From the NCBI GenBank assembly GCA_025350045.1, contig JANXYM010000087.1:25015-89014 (forward strand): a stretch of DNA of 64,000 bases, written 5' to 3'. Below the pieces are notes generated by a model, which was given only the letters and a program-made list of their open reading frames with translations, was not told where the DNA came from and did no database searches. The number at the start of each line of letters is the position of its first letter. The stretch's first letter is position 1. The translations under genes and the position numbers were made by a program. The stretch is from Methanomicrobiales archaeon. Its GTDB lineage: Archaea; Halobacteriota; Methanomicrobia; Methanomicrobiales; Methanospirillaceae. Shown here in pieces: positions 1-8,933 of this stretch.

Positions 1-1794
1 GCCGGCCTCCTTATCGGAAAGGAGGGGCACACCCGCTTCACGGAACACCGGGATGAGCATTGGATCGCTCCCGGCAAGAACACCGTCTCCGGCAACCACC
101 GCTTTCACCCGCATTTCAGCGAGATCCTTAACAACGCCCCTTCCCCAGCCATCGATACGGGTGACAAAGACGAGGTCTCCCTCGTCGATTCCCACGTCAT
201 CCGCGAGCCTCCGGAGACCATCTTTTGTCAGAGTGTCCATCACCTTCACCGGAAGCACCTCGCCATCCATGGAGAGTTCCGCAAACTGTTTGATTCGTAC
301 CAACCGTTTGACAAGGTTCCGGTTATGGCGTTCCTCTTTGCGTAAATTTTTTTTTAAACTTGAGATAATGGCATCCTTTTTTACCACTTCGGCATCCTTT
401 GCCAGCTCGGCTTCCCGGGAGGTGTTCCCCTTCCGTATGCGTGCCTGCAGGCGGTGATTCTCGTAATCTTTGCTTTTGATTTCTTCCTGCAGTTCGGCAA
501 CAAACGTGCGGAGTCGCTTGACCATCCCGTCCAGCATTCGCACCCGCTCATCGTGTTTTTCATCCACACGGGCCGGGGGGGCTTCCCGCAGGGGGGCGGG
601 TGCAGTACAACCGTTTATGTCTGCAAGCGCGTGCTCCAGCGACTGCCCGCGGATCACCCGTGCCCGGACTTCATCGAGATCGTGCCCCGGGGGGATCCGT
701 TTTACCAGGTTCTGGAACTTGTGCCGGTACTGCCGGTAGGCATCAAGAGCTGCGGAAAGTGCATCCCGCTCGTGATCATTTCCATACGAGAAGGGGGCGG
801 AAATCTCCAGTTTGGTCTCAATACTCACATCCTGTTTCGGCGTATATGCAACAGCACTGAACGCCCTGCGAATTTTCTCAACAGAAAAGGGCATATCCTG
901 CACATCGGATGCAATGATGAGGGGTTTTCCGACTTTATAGAGGGCCTCGATCACATCCCCCATGTTCATCTGCCGGGAACTCTGGAGGTGCAGGAGGTTC
1001 CCGTCAAGATCCAGTGCGGCAAAAGCGGTGGTAGTCCCCGGATCGATCCCGACAATAAGATAGCGCGGCTTTCCCGAGAGCGGGCGGAACCGGATTCGTT
1101 CGAGGCGTTTGCCATTGATTCGTACCTGCACATCGGAGCCCCGGTACGGGGAAACGGGGATTTGATCGCGGGTAGTAAAGACCGCAAATACCACCCGGCT
1201 GCAACCGCCAAATGCCCGGGTCTCCTTCTTCTCGTACCTCATCCCGGCTCCCACCAGAGCCTGCTCGATCTCCCGCCCCTTGAACTGAACCGACCCATGA
1301 ATCTTGCGAACGTACCGGTTCTGGCTCCATCCACCCTTTCCCGGCGAGCGGTTCCGGCTTACGATGATCTCGCTCTCGTTCTCAAACGCGATCACTTCGG
1401 CGCCGGCCCCAAGAGAGGCGACCTGTGCAGTGGTCCGGGCTTCGGCGAAGGGATCGAACCGGTTGAAACTGATATTGTACCGGGCTGCAACCTTCTGGAG
1501 CGTCTCTTTGTGCTCACCGCCGGTCACCTGGACAAGCCGGGTCTGCGGAGGAAGACCCTGTAAAAAAAAGTAGAGTTCTTTCTGGTCAGCAGCAATCTCC
1601 TGCAGGCTGTCCACGGCGAGGATATCGGGTTGTTCCTCCCTGAGCATACGGAAGAGCCGGAACAGCGAGATTTCGGATTCGTTCACGACAGCCGGGCCCT
1701 GCATACGGACGAGGGCATAGACCGGCCTGCGGGTTTTGGATCTCACCGATCCCTTGATGATATCGATGCCAAAGACACTCAGCCGGTCACGCAT
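1..1794 (-). CDS. DUF460 family RNase H-like nuclease homologue (C-terminus beyond window)
   Basis: The frame is open for 598 codons from an ATG at 1794 to the window edge, so the C-terminus is missing. Visible parts are an N-terminal domain starting MRDRLSVFGIDIIKG, a second nuclease-like core near residue 247 with the motif GIDPGTTTAFAALDLDG typical of RNase H/RuvC-fold proteins, and a charged coiled coil at about residues 415-500. This arrangement matches the archaeal DUF460 family, whose members are predicted nucleases of unknown substrate. It overlaps the end of the upstream RIO2 gene by 16 bases, so the two are probably co-transcribed. The exact nuclease function is inference from fold motifs. 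Confidence 0.85.
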   Translation of the reverse strand, partial: MRDRLSVFGIDIIKGSVRSKTRRPVYALVRMQGPAVVNESEISLFRLFRMLREEQPDILAVDSLQEIAADQKELYFFLQGLPPQTRLVQVTGGEHKETLQKVAARYNISFNRFDPFAEARTTAQVASLGAGAEVIAFENESEIIVSRNRSPGKGGWSQNRYVRKIHGSVQFKGREIEQALVGAGMRYEKKETRAFGGCSRVVFAVFTTRDQIPVSPYRGSDVQVRINGKRLERIRFRPLSGKPRYLIVGIDPGTTTAFAALDLDGNLLHLQSSRQMNMGDVIEALYKVGKPLIIASDVQDMPFSVEKIRRAFSAVAYTPKQDVSIETKLEISAPFSYGNDHERDALSAALDAYRQYRHKFQNLVKRIPPGHDLDEVRARVIRGQSLEHALADINGCTAPAPLREAPPARVDEKHDERVRMLDGMVKRLRTFVAELQEEIKSKDYENHRLQARIRKGNTSREAELAKDAEVVKKDAIISSLKKNLRKEERHNRNLVKRLVRIKQFAELSMDGEVLPVKVMDTLTKDGLRRLADDVGIDEGDLVFVTRIDGWGRGVVKDLAEMRVKAVVAGDGVLAGSDPMLIPVFREAGVPLLSDKEAG

Positions 1795-2633
1795 TGAATC
1801 GCATCCTCAAGGTCATACCTGAGTTGGTATTTCCGTTTAAAATACGTGAGGATGTTATCGAGATCCCGGTTGAGGGTAACTTCGGCATTCGGGTGAGCGG
1901 CATCTATCCACTGGGGCCAGTCGATGAGCACGCATTTGCCCTCTTCCATGAGGATGTTGTATTCCGAGAGATCGGAATGAATCATACCTTCCTTGTAAGC
2001 AATACGGACATTTTCCAGAATCTCATCGAGCACAACAGCAGGAGCCTCAAGGATGCAGCGGTTGAGGTTTGCGCCCTGGATCAGCGACATTACCACCGTA
2101 TGCCGGTTCTGTGCAATGGGAAGCGGAACACTGACCTTCGGGTGAAGTGCCACGAGCGCCTTATACTCCCGTTCCGCAGAGAGCTTCGATGCAACGAGCC
2201 ACGGGCAGTGTCCCTCGGCCATATATTCCCGGTTGACCCGGGCTGAATTGAAGGATCGCCCCCCGATCCGGTGGAACTTGATGGCGACAGGGCCAAGACC
2301 GAGAGCTTCATACACCACCGATTCCTTGCCTTCGCCCAGCTGCACCCCCAAAGCCGAGATCGTCCCTTTACGGGTAAGACTTGCCAGGGCGAGCGTGTCA
2401 TATCCCCCGAAAACAAGGGCATACCCATCGTAGGGTACCGGGTTGAACCGTACCATGCCCCACTCAATCAGGCGAGCCAGACGGTAATTCACTTCGGATT
2501 CAGCAAACCCGGTACTGGTTATCAGCTGTTCCAGGGGAACCCAGGAATATCGTGACATCTGGCGCTCAAGCACCGATAATATCGTCTTTTCGTATTTATG
2601 CAGGGTGCGGATGTGTTCCGCAGATACAGCCAT
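1779..2633 (-). CDS. rio2: RIO2-type serine protein kinase
   Basis: This is a 284-residue atypical kinase of the RIO2 family, which acts in maturation of the small ribosomal subunit. An N-terminal winged helix (about residues 10-85) precedes the kinase domain. The nucleotide loop LGEGKESVVYEA, the catalytic motif HSDLSEYNIL and the metal motif LIDWPQW are all present. A longer frame reaches 2684, but the MAVSAEHIRTL start at 2633 fits the family and lies about 30 bases below a TATA-like box at 2661-2667, which suggests a leaderless transcript. The downstream DUF460 gene overlaps its 3' end by 16 bases. Confidence 0.93.
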   Translation of the reverse strand: MAVSAEHIRTLHKYEKTILSVLERQMSRYSWVPLEQLITSTGFAESEVNYRLARLIEWGMVRFNPVPYDGYALVFGGYDTLALASLTRKGTISALGVQLGEGKESVVYEALGLGPVAIKFHRIGGRSFNSARVNREYMAEGHCPWLVASKLSAEREYKALVALHPKVSVPLPIAQNRHTVVMSLIQGANLNRCILEAPAVVLDEILENVRIAYKEGMIHSDLSEYNILMEEGKCVLIDWPQWIDAAHPNAEVTLNRDLDNILTYFKRKYQLRYDLEDAIQCVTG

Positions 2634-2660
2634 GATCGTTAGAGTGGTGATGTCCCGGAC

Positions 2661-2667
2661 TATAAAA
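2661..2667 (-). promoter_or_regulatory. TATA-like box for rio2
   Basis: The minus strand reads TTTTATA about 27-33 bases upstream of the ATG at 2633. This is the normal archaeal TATA-to-start distance for a leaderless mRNA, and no Shine-Dalgarno sequence is seen before this start. Confidence 0.5.
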
Positions 2668-2745
2668 TCACTCCATACCGCCACAAGAAAATATTCATCA
2701 CAACCTTAAACATCTTTTATCCTCCAGAATAAAATAGATCAGAAC

Positions 2746-3639
2746 ATGCAGTGCAGCAAGTGTCACCGGGATGCGATTGTTTTCCAGCCCTATTCGGGAC
2801 TGCATCTCTGCAGTCAGCACCTTACTGCCGATGTTGAGGCAAAAGCAAAAAAACAGATACGGGCGCAGGGCGGGCTCAAACCCGGCGATCATATAGCCGT
2901 ACTACTTTCCCAGGATCAGAACAGCTGGGCGCTTTTGTATTTTTTGAAACATCTTACGGCTCAGCGCCGCGATATACGGATTACTGCCATAGCCATACCA
3001 GATGGATCCGGCAACCGCAGCGACATATTGCGTGCGAAGCGTTTTGCAGAATGCCTCGATACAGAGTTCCTTGTTGTCTCGCTGCCGGAAGAATCCGATA
3101 GCCGGACTGAAACATGTCCGAAAGAAAACCGGGATCCGGCATCATTTCCTGTGTCCCGCATTTCCTGTTCCTTCCGGTTGGACAGGTTTGCACACCTGCA
3201 CGGGATTACGAAGATTGCATGGGGACTCTGCCTCGATGCTGCTGCTGCAGTAGTGCTCGGGAACATCATCCGGGGCGCTGGGGAAAACCGGGTCTGGGGC
3301 AACTCATATCAGGACCACCTCCCCCGTATCTGTCCGTTTATTTCAGTCACAGCACTGGAAATATCCCTGTATGCCGCATCCTGCGGATGTGGTGATGAAC
3401 AGACAATCCATCCGGAACAAAGAGATGAATTGCACAAGGATACGATCGCAATGCTGGACAATTATACAAATAAACATCCTGCAACAAAGTATGCACTCCT
3501 GAACCTGGGAGAAACCCTGGGGGGCCCCGGGAGGGGAATCAAAGGGCTCATCCAGACCTGTGCATGGTACGGGGAATCGCTGAGATGCTGCTGCAATGTC
3601 AGCCCGATACCTCATGAGGTGACAGATGGCACACGTTAA
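2746..3639 (+). CDS. Degenerate NcsA/TtcA-like PP-loop protein
   Basis: This 297-residue protein has the layout of archaeal NcsA/TtcA tRNA 2-thiolation enzymes: an N-terminal zinc site CSKC (residues 3-6) with a second cysteine pair region near residue 22, then a PP-loop ATPase domain. The PP-loop, normally SGGKDS, reads SQDQNS at residues 55-60, so both glycines and the catalytic aspartate are gone. The central CxxC used for thiolation is reduced to a single cysteine (CSFRLDRFAHLHG), and the usual GHNLDDEAQ motif is replaced by GLCLDAAAAVV. It is therefore probably not an active thiolase; a structural or regulatory role is possible. It overlaps the K+ channel gene by 14 bases. Confidence 0.75.
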   Translation: MQCSKCHRDAIVFQPYSGLHLCSQHLTADVEAKAKKQIRAQGGLKPGDHIAVLLSQDQNSWALLYFLKHLTAQRRDIRITAIAIPDGSGNRSDILRAKRFAECLDTEFLVVSLPEESDSRTETCPKENRDPASFPVSRISCSFRLDRFAHLHGITKIAWGLCLDAAAAVVLGNIIRGAGENRVWGNSYQDHLPRICPFISVTALEISLYAASCGCGDEQTIHPEQRDELHKDTIAMLDNYTNKHPATKYALLNLGETLGGPGRGIKGLIQTCAWYGESLRCCCNVSPIPHEVTDGTR

Positions 3640-5335
3640 ACGGGGAAGAATATGGCGGGTGATCAGGAACTCGCCGGGAATCCAGATCGGGATCTATTTC
3701 TTGGCATTTGCCATGCTCATCGCCCTCTACACGTACATCTTCCACCTGTTTTATCCATTACTGGAAAACAAATCCATCACATGGGCCAGTGCCCTTATGT
3801 TTGTGGTCCAGTCCATGACAACGGTCGGGTATGGTGAGATCCTCCCCTTCAATAATGATCTCACCATGCTGCTTTCGATCCAGATCATTATTTCCGGCGT
3901 TATCATGATCTTCGTCGTCATCCCACTTCTTCTTGCACCGTTCCTCACCACCCTCCTCGCACCCACACCCCCAAGGAAAACTCCCCATATACTATCGGGG
4001 CACACGGTTGTGATGGGATACGATGAACTCACCCGTTCGGTTATTGAAAGCCTAACGATCTCAGAACATGATATCGTGATCATTGAACAGGACAAGGCAA
4101 TCGCCCTTGAGATCGCCACGCATTACCGGAAACGCGCTTATGTGATCTGGGGGGATTATACCGATACCTCAACGTGGGCGGCTGCCCACATCGACAAGGC
4201 ACAGAATGTGGTGATCTGCAAGGATGAACGACAGACGGCCAGTATCGTTCTTGGCATCCGGGAGATGGTAAAAGGAAAGATCATTTCCGTGGTGGACAAG
4301 CTCTCATTTGAACGGTACCTCCGGTATGCAGGAGCGGATTATGTACTGTCCCCCAAACATGCAACCGGGAGGATCCTGGCACGCCATGCCGTCCTCAATC
4401 CGAGCGGAGATGCTGAACCGGATATTCCCGGGCTGGGCAGGATCAACATCAACCTCGAGCATACGGCTGAACAGGAACTCCGGCTCATCAATATCCCCGT
4501 TGTTTTCGGGTGCAGGGCGGCATTCAAGTCCATTTCAGAACTTCAGCTCTTTGAACGATTCGGGATAATTGTGCCATTTCTCTGGAAGGCCGGAAAGTTC
4601 ATTCCGGAACCCAGTCGGGATATTGTTGTTGATAACACGACATCGCTCTTCCTTTTTGGCAGGGCTGAATCCATTGTCAACGCGATCCGGGAAGAGTTCA
4701 ATAGCGACGGTTGTGCAGACGCTTTTGCCGTGATTGCAGGATTCGGGGATGTGGGTGCCGGTGCCTACCAGGAACTCAAGGCGTCCGGGGTCTCCTGCAT
4801 TGTAGTGGATTCAAAACAACAGGCAGTGGAGCAGGTTGTAGGCAACGCGGAGGATGAAACGGTGCTGAAAAGGGCCCTTATCGAAGAGGCACGGTTCTGC
4901 GTTGTTGCTCTGAATGATGACGATCTCAACATATTTACCACCCTCATGGCCCGGAACCTCAACCCACTCATAAGGATCCTGGCACGGGCCAACGAACCGG
5001 CTACCGTTGAAAAACTCTACCGGGCGGGTGCTGACTACGTAGCCCTCCTTCCTATGATCGGGGGGCAGACGATCGCGAGGATTATTCTTGCAAAAACCGC
5101 CACCATCCTCCTTGAACTGCCAAACAGCGACCTGGTAATCCTCAAACATGCCAATAAAACGTACTCAAAACCCTTAAAATGGTTCACCCGGAAAACCGGA
5201 GTCAGGATCATTGGTATCGAGAGCCAGAGCCGCTCGATCATTGCTCCTGAAGCAGAAGAGATCATTCTTGAAGGCGATGCCCTCATAGCGGTGGGAAATA
5301 CTGAACAGTTGAAAAAGTTCATTCATCTGGTATAA
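3626..5335 (+). CDS. Potassium channel with two RCK (TrkA-N) domains
   Basis: This 569-residue protein is a two-transmembrane K+ channel fused to cytoplasmic regulatory domains. TM1 spans about residues 20-45, the pore helix and selectivity filter TTVGYG are at 65-70, and TM2 is at about 80-110. A first RCK domain begins near residue 125 (its dinucleotide loop is weak: GYDELTRS), and a second near 362 carries a good Rossmann motif GFGDVG. A TrkA-C-like domain ends the protein. RCK domains gate channels by binding NAD(H), nucleotides or Ca2+. The start at 3626 has a GAGGTGA ribosome site. It is followed 15 bases later by NAD synthetase. Confidence 0.93.
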   Translation: MAHVKRGRIWRVIRNSPGIQIGIYFLAFAMLIALYTYIFHLFYPLLENKSITWASALMFVVQSMTTVGYGEILPFNNDLTMLLSIQIIISGVIMIFVVIPLLLAPFLTTLLAPTPPRKTPHILSGHTVVMGYDELTRSVIESLTISEHDIVIIEQDKAIALEIATHYRKRAYVIWGDYTDTSTWAAAHIDKAQNVVICKDERQTASIVLGIREMVKGKIISVVDKLSFERYLRYAGADYVLSPKHATGRILARHAVLNPSGDAEPDIPGLGRININLEHTAEQELRLINIPVVFGCRAAFKSISELQLFERFGIIVPFLWKAGKFIPEPSRDIVVDNTTSLFLFGRAESIVNAIREEFNSDGCADAFAVIAGFGDVGAGAYQELKASGVSCIVVDSKQQAVEQVVGNAEDETVLKRALIEEARFCVVALNDDDLNIFTTLMARNLNPLIRILARANEPATVEKLYRAGADYVALLPMIGGQTIARIILAKTATILLELPNSDLVILKHANKTYSKPLKWFTRKTGVRIIGIESQSRSIIAPEAEEIILEGDALIAVGNTEQLKKFIHLV

Positions 5336-5350
5336 CAAAAGGAGTGCGCA

Positions 5351-6127
5351 ATGGCAGCAGATCTTGGGTGCAGGCTGGGACAGATTGAACAGATGATCCG
5401 GTACGCTTACTGGAACAGCGGTTGTACGGGTATCGTTATTGGTGTGAGCGGGGGAATTGACTCGGCTGTTGCGGCAGGATTCTGTTGCCGGGCAATCGGC
5501 CCTGAAAAGGTGCTGGGGCTCTCTCTACCCTCTGCAATCAGCAATCCTGAAGATTGTAAGGATGCGGCAACACTCTGTGAACAGCTTCACATGGAGCATA
5601 AGGTAGTCAGCATAGAACCGATGCTTGAGGGATTCCGGGCAATGCCGGGATTTACCGGTTCCCGGTACCTTACCGGCAACCTGATGGCCCGCGTCAGGAT
5701 GGCAGTTGTCTATTATCATGCCAACCTCGACCACCGGCTCGTCTGCGGTACATCCAACCGGAGCGAGTATATGCTCGGCTACTGCACAAAATTCGGAGAT
5801 AATGCAGCAGACGTCCAGCCACTCCTGCACTTGTATAAGGATGAAGTTTACGAAGCCGCACGGGAACTGAAAATACCGGCACCTATTGTAAAAAAAGCAC
5901 CCTCTGCAGGATTGTGGGGAGGCCAGAGTGACGAGAGCGAGATCGGCCTTTCGTATACCGAGATCGATACATCGTTACGGGCACTCGAACTGCACCAGTG
6001 GAAGTCTACAACGCCAACAGAAGAAAAAGTCCTCGCACTAGTGAAAAAAAGCGAGCACAAACGGCTCCCGGCACCTAATCTCTTAGCATCTCTGCAAAAA
6101 TGCCGGAATATTGTTCCGGGAAATTGA
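5351..6127 (+). CDS. nadE: NH3-dependent NAD+ synthetase
   Basis: This 258-residue enzyme makes NAD+ from deamido-NAD+, ATP and ammonia. The intact PP-loop SGGIDS is at residues 33-38, and the conserved segment CGTSNRSEYMLGYCTKFGD and the KKAPSAGLW region are present. There is no glutaminase domain, so it uses free ammonia. A strong ribosome site AAAGGAG precedes the ATG, 15 bases after the K+ channel stop, so it is probably in one operon with the channel. Its 3' end overlaps the convergent phosphoglucose isomerase gene by 53 bases. Confidence 0.95.
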   Translation: MAADLGCRLGQIEQMIRYAYWNSGCTGIVIGVSGGIDSAVAAGFCCRAIGPEKVLGLSLPSAISNPEDCKDAATLCEQLHMEHKVVSIEPMLEGFRAMPGFTGSRYLTGNLMARVRMAVVYYHANLDHRLVCGTSNRSEYMLGYCTKFGDNAADVQPLLHLYKDEVYEAARELKIPAPIVKKAPSAGLWGGQSDESEIGLSYTEIDTSLRALELHQWKSTTPTEEKVLALVKKSEHKRLPAPNLLASLQKCRNIVPGN

Positions 6128-6779
6128 GAAAAACCAGCATCTCTTCATTCCCGATAAGATGGTAAAGAGGCCCCTTACAACATTGTTGCATTGCGGGCCT
6201 CCAGTGGTCAGGACACCGGACCTCAGGGATCTTTGGGTAATAGGGGTTTTTCTTCAGATTACCGTTACACATCGCATAGTATGCTGCCCCGTGAAGAGTC
6301 TCATATTCACCGTACTCACTCTCAAACGCAGTAGATACGATATTGGCCATGGCAAGGGTCTTGTCTGCGGAAGGATTGATGGAGATATGCCCATATTCAG
6401 GAGGAATAACAACAATATCGCCTGCATGGGCTGAGATCATCACCACATCATCCAGTCTCCGCGACTGGAGCAGGTACTTTGCCTCGCCTTCTATGACTTC
6501 ATAGACTTCCGGGTATCCTATCCCCGCCGGATTTCTGGGGTGATAGTGTCCTTTGGTCTTCACCCATTCGTCACTGATAGTACAGGGAGGAATGACCGTG
6601 AGATCGTAGCGCAGATTATGGTGGCGTAACCACTGGCGATCTACATCTGACTTTGCCAGATCGCGGTACATAAAATAGAGGGGGGAGTTACCCTCGCACG
6701 AAGGGTCGGCGAGGACAGATCGCATCTCTTCAATTGTCCGGACTGAAGGCAAAGGGAGAGTCCCGTCCCATCCAAGCAT
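6075..6779 (-). CDS. pgiA: Cupin-type glucose-6-phosphate isomerase
   Basis: This is the archaeal metal-dependent cupin phosphoglucose isomerase, interconverting glucose-6-phosphate and fructose-6-phosphate. The cupin metal ligands appear as GHYHPR, then EVYEVIEG, then YGHISINP. At about 234 residues it is longer than the roughly 190-residue family core, with a C-terminal extension that carries a CC pair. The start is either GTG at 6782 (overlapping the upstream stop as GTGA) or ATG at 6779 (TGATG); both indicate translational coupling to the secreted-protein gene upstream. The 3' end overlaps nadE by 53 bases tail to tail. Confidence 0.92.
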   Translation of the reverse strand: MLGWDGTLPLPSVRTIEEMRSVLADPSCEGNSPLYFMYRDLAKSDVDRQWLRHHNLRYDLTVIPPCTISDEWVKTKGHYHPRNPAGIGYPEVYEVIEGEAKYLLQSRRLDDVVMISAHAGDIVVIPPEYGHISINPSADKTLAMANIVSTAFESEYGEYETLHGAAYYAMCNGNLKKNPYYPKIPEVRCPDHWRPAMQQCCKGPLYHLIGNEEMLVFLNFPEQYSGIFAEMLRD

Positions 6780-8074
6780 CACTTCTTCTTTCGCATTACA
6801 AGTAAATAATACCCGGCGCCAATGCCGATAATTACGATGACTGCGAGTGCCGGAAGTACCGATACCAGACCGCTTGATGCTGGTTTTGGCTCTACCTGAA
6901 CCGGGACCTTGAACGTATCTGATACCTGACTGTTGTCGAGTGCATCCCGGTACCGTATTTCCGCATCCAGCAGATAGGTCTTAGCCTCTGCTTCATCACC
7001 TGCATGTAACTGATATTGGGCAGCTGCAGTTTCTCCGGGTTTTAAGTCCCCGATAAAGGTGGTATCATCTGAACTGGTAAAAGGATCAACTGCAGAGATC
7101 CGTGCCTGTGAATGATATGCCGTGGTATCACCGTTGTTCCTGTACTCAACGGTTATCACATTGTCCGAACCAGGAAGGACACGGGCGGGTGCGGAGGTTA
7201 CAGAAAAAGAGAGTTTTCCCCCCACGGGAATACCCACCGTATCTGTTGCTGAGGTCACAATATCCCCGTCCCGGTTTTCATAGGTGACGGCTACATCAAC
7301 AGGATAGGTCTGCGGTGCAGCGTCGCCAGAAACGGCGACCTTGTACCTGCAGGTAATGATGCCATTGCGCGGGAAATCCCCTATATAAACACTGCTGTCG
7401 GTGGGGATGATAGGGCTCAAACCATTACGAAGTATCTTTACCGTTGCTTTTTTACCATCTTCAGACCCGATATTTTGTATAGTCAGGTTGAGATAACCGC
7501 CGCTGCCAACATTCAGGTTTTCCGACAGTGCTTCGATAACATCAATTTTTACCTGGGGTTTGACCTGTATGGTGAGAGGAATAACCTGACTCACCGTACG
7601 GTAATGATTCTGAAGGGTGTCAGCCGCATCATTATCAGCGTATGCAAGGTAGGTATACTGGATCGTAAGAGGGATCTGATATTCCCCGACTGAAGCGTTG
7701 GACAGGATCTTGGCCAGAATGGGGACTTTCATGAGCCCCTGCGACTTGATTTCTCCGACATTCTGGGGATCTGATCTGACAATGACCGGTGCAGTACCAG
7801 AACCGAGCCCTACGGTCACCATCTTGGCAGTGGTCGGCAGATCATCGCGATCAATAGTCCCCGTGGTGACAAATTTTACATCGTTCACTCCGCTGTTCCG
7901 TACAAGGACATTGATGGTAACATCCTGCCCCGGGGTGAATTGATTCACACCCGAGATTGCTGCTGATATCTGGGGGCTTGACCCCTGGAAGGTATCCACA
8001 CCCATCACCGGCAAGGTACCGATGAGCGACAGCACGAGGAAGATAAGGATTATTTTAGGATATTTCATTGCCAA
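6779..8074 (-). CDS. Secreted COG1361-like S-layer/CARDB-type protein
   Basis: This 431-residue protein has an N-terminal signal sequence (about residues 6-25), several Ig-like repeats of the COG1361/CARDB kind (recurring segments such as NSGVNDVKF, NIGSEDGKK and NNGDTTAYH), and one C-terminal membrane helix followed by RKKK. It should sit outside the cell anchored by its C-terminus. Such proteins accompany archaeal envelope or transport systems, but no partner transporter is next to it. It is divergent from a TrmB regulator, with a perfect palindrome in the shared promoter, and its stop overlaps the start of the isomerase gene. Confidence 0.82.
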   Translation of the reverse strand: MAMKYPKIILIFLVLSLIGTLPVMGVDTFQGSSPQISAAISGVNQFTPGQDVTINVLVRNSGVNDVKFVTTGTIDRDDLPTTAKMVTVGLGSGTAPVIVRSDPQNVGEIKSQGLMKVPILAKILSNASVGEYQIPLTIQYTYLAYADNDAADTLQNHYRTVSQVIPLTIQVKPQVKIDVIEALSENLNVGSGGYLNLTIQNIGSEDGKKATVKILRNGLSPIIPTDSSVYIGDFPRNGIITCRYKVAVSGDAAPQTYPVDVAVTYENRDGDIVTSATDTVGIPVGGKLSFSVTSAPARVLPGSDNVITVEYRNNGDTTAYHSQARISAVDPFTSSDDTTFIGDLKPGETAAAQYQLHAGDEAEAKTYLLDAEIRYRDALDNSQVSDTFKVPVQVEPKPASSGLVSVLPALAVIVIIGIGAGYYLLVMRKKK

Positions 8075-8085
8075 TCACGTGTTGT

Positions 8086-8101
8086 TGTTGTTATAACAAC
8101 A
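8086..8101. promoter_or_regulatory. Perfect 16-bp palindrome, candidate TrmB operator
   Basis: TGTTGTTATAACAACA is a perfect inverted repeat in the 59-base gap between the divergent secreted-protein gene (start 8074) and the TrmB gene (start 8134). It lies beside AT-rich TATA-like sequence (8102-8110), where a bound repressor would block both promoters. That TrmB binds it is inference from position and symmetry. Confidence 0.55.
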
Positions 8102-8133
8102 TTTAATATTGCAGAATATAAAGTCATGTTCCA

Positions 8134-8913
8134 ATGACACCCGCCTCCTCCGGCTCTGCAAGAGTTATTGAATGCCTCAAATCACTCGGTTTGACAAAAT
8201 ATGAGGCGCTGGTGTATATTGCCCTCTTAAAGGTGGTGAGCGCTACAGCTAGCGAGATCCACGAAATATCCACCGTCCCGCGCGCGTCGGTGTATCCGGT
8301 ACTCGATCAACTCCAGGAGAAGAGACTTATCTCGGTAGCACGCTCAACCCCCAAGCGGTTTGCCGCTCTCTCTCCGGAGGAGGGGGTGGCAATCATGATG
8401 AGCAGGATCGAACGCGATGCTGCCGATGCCCGCGAGATCCTGTCCGCAATCCACCGTGAGCGAATCAGCCATGAACAGAGTAGCGAAGAGCTGATATGGA
8501 ATGTCTATGGCATCGAAAACATACAGAGAAAACTCACTGAGATCATAACCGCTGCCGGCCATGACGTACGGATCATCGCCCATCCCCAGATCATTTCACC
8601 GGAGATCAGAGAGTTGCTCGATGCAGTGGCAGAGCGGGCTGATATTGAGATTGTCACCCACCAGTGGGAGGGGGGGAATAAGGGAAAACTGCGGGTCTAT
8701 ATCAAGAAGCACCCGGAGATGCCCCGCGAACTTGACCATGTGAAGGATATGATGGCAGGAGGCATCTGCATTGTCGATAACCGGCGCGTACTGGTCATAT
8801 TGGGAACCGGTAACGAAGATGCGGTGGCGCTCTTTTCAGAGACTGAGGGCTTTGTCAGGTTCTTCTCACGGTATTACAACCTGATCGTTGACTGGGCAAA
8901 AAAACCGGAATAA
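8134..8913 (+). CDS. TrmB family transcriptional regulator
   Basis: This 259-residue protein begins with a TrmB-type winged helix-turn-helix (about residues 10-80, including LGLTKYEALVYIALLK), then a helical linker and a C-terminal domain with the PLD-like fold usual in sugar-responsive TrmB proteins. The family regulates sugar uptake and glycolytic genes in archaea. It is divergent from an operon holding a secreted protein and phosphoglucose isomerase, which fits control of sugar metabolism. The effector cannot be read from sequence. Confidence 0.9.
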   Translation: MTPASSGSARVIECLKSLGLTKYEALVYIALLKVVSATASEIHEISTVPRASVYPVLDQLQEKRLISVARSTPKRFAALSPEEGVAIMMSRIERDAADAREILSAIHRERISHEQSSEELIWNVYGIENIQRKLTEIITAAGHDVRIIAHPQIISPEIRELLDAVAERADIEIVTHQWEGGNKGKLRVYIKKHPEMPRELDHVKDMMAGGICIVDNRRVLVILGTGNEDAVALFSETEGFVRFFSRYYNLIVDWAKKPE

Positions 8914-8933
8914 AACAGCGACAATGATCTTTT

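Noticed and set aside
454..1563. Long plus-strand open frame of 369 codons
   Set aside because: It lies opposite the DUF460 gene, whose minus-strand frame carries recognisable motifs; the plus frame is a codon-bias shadow.
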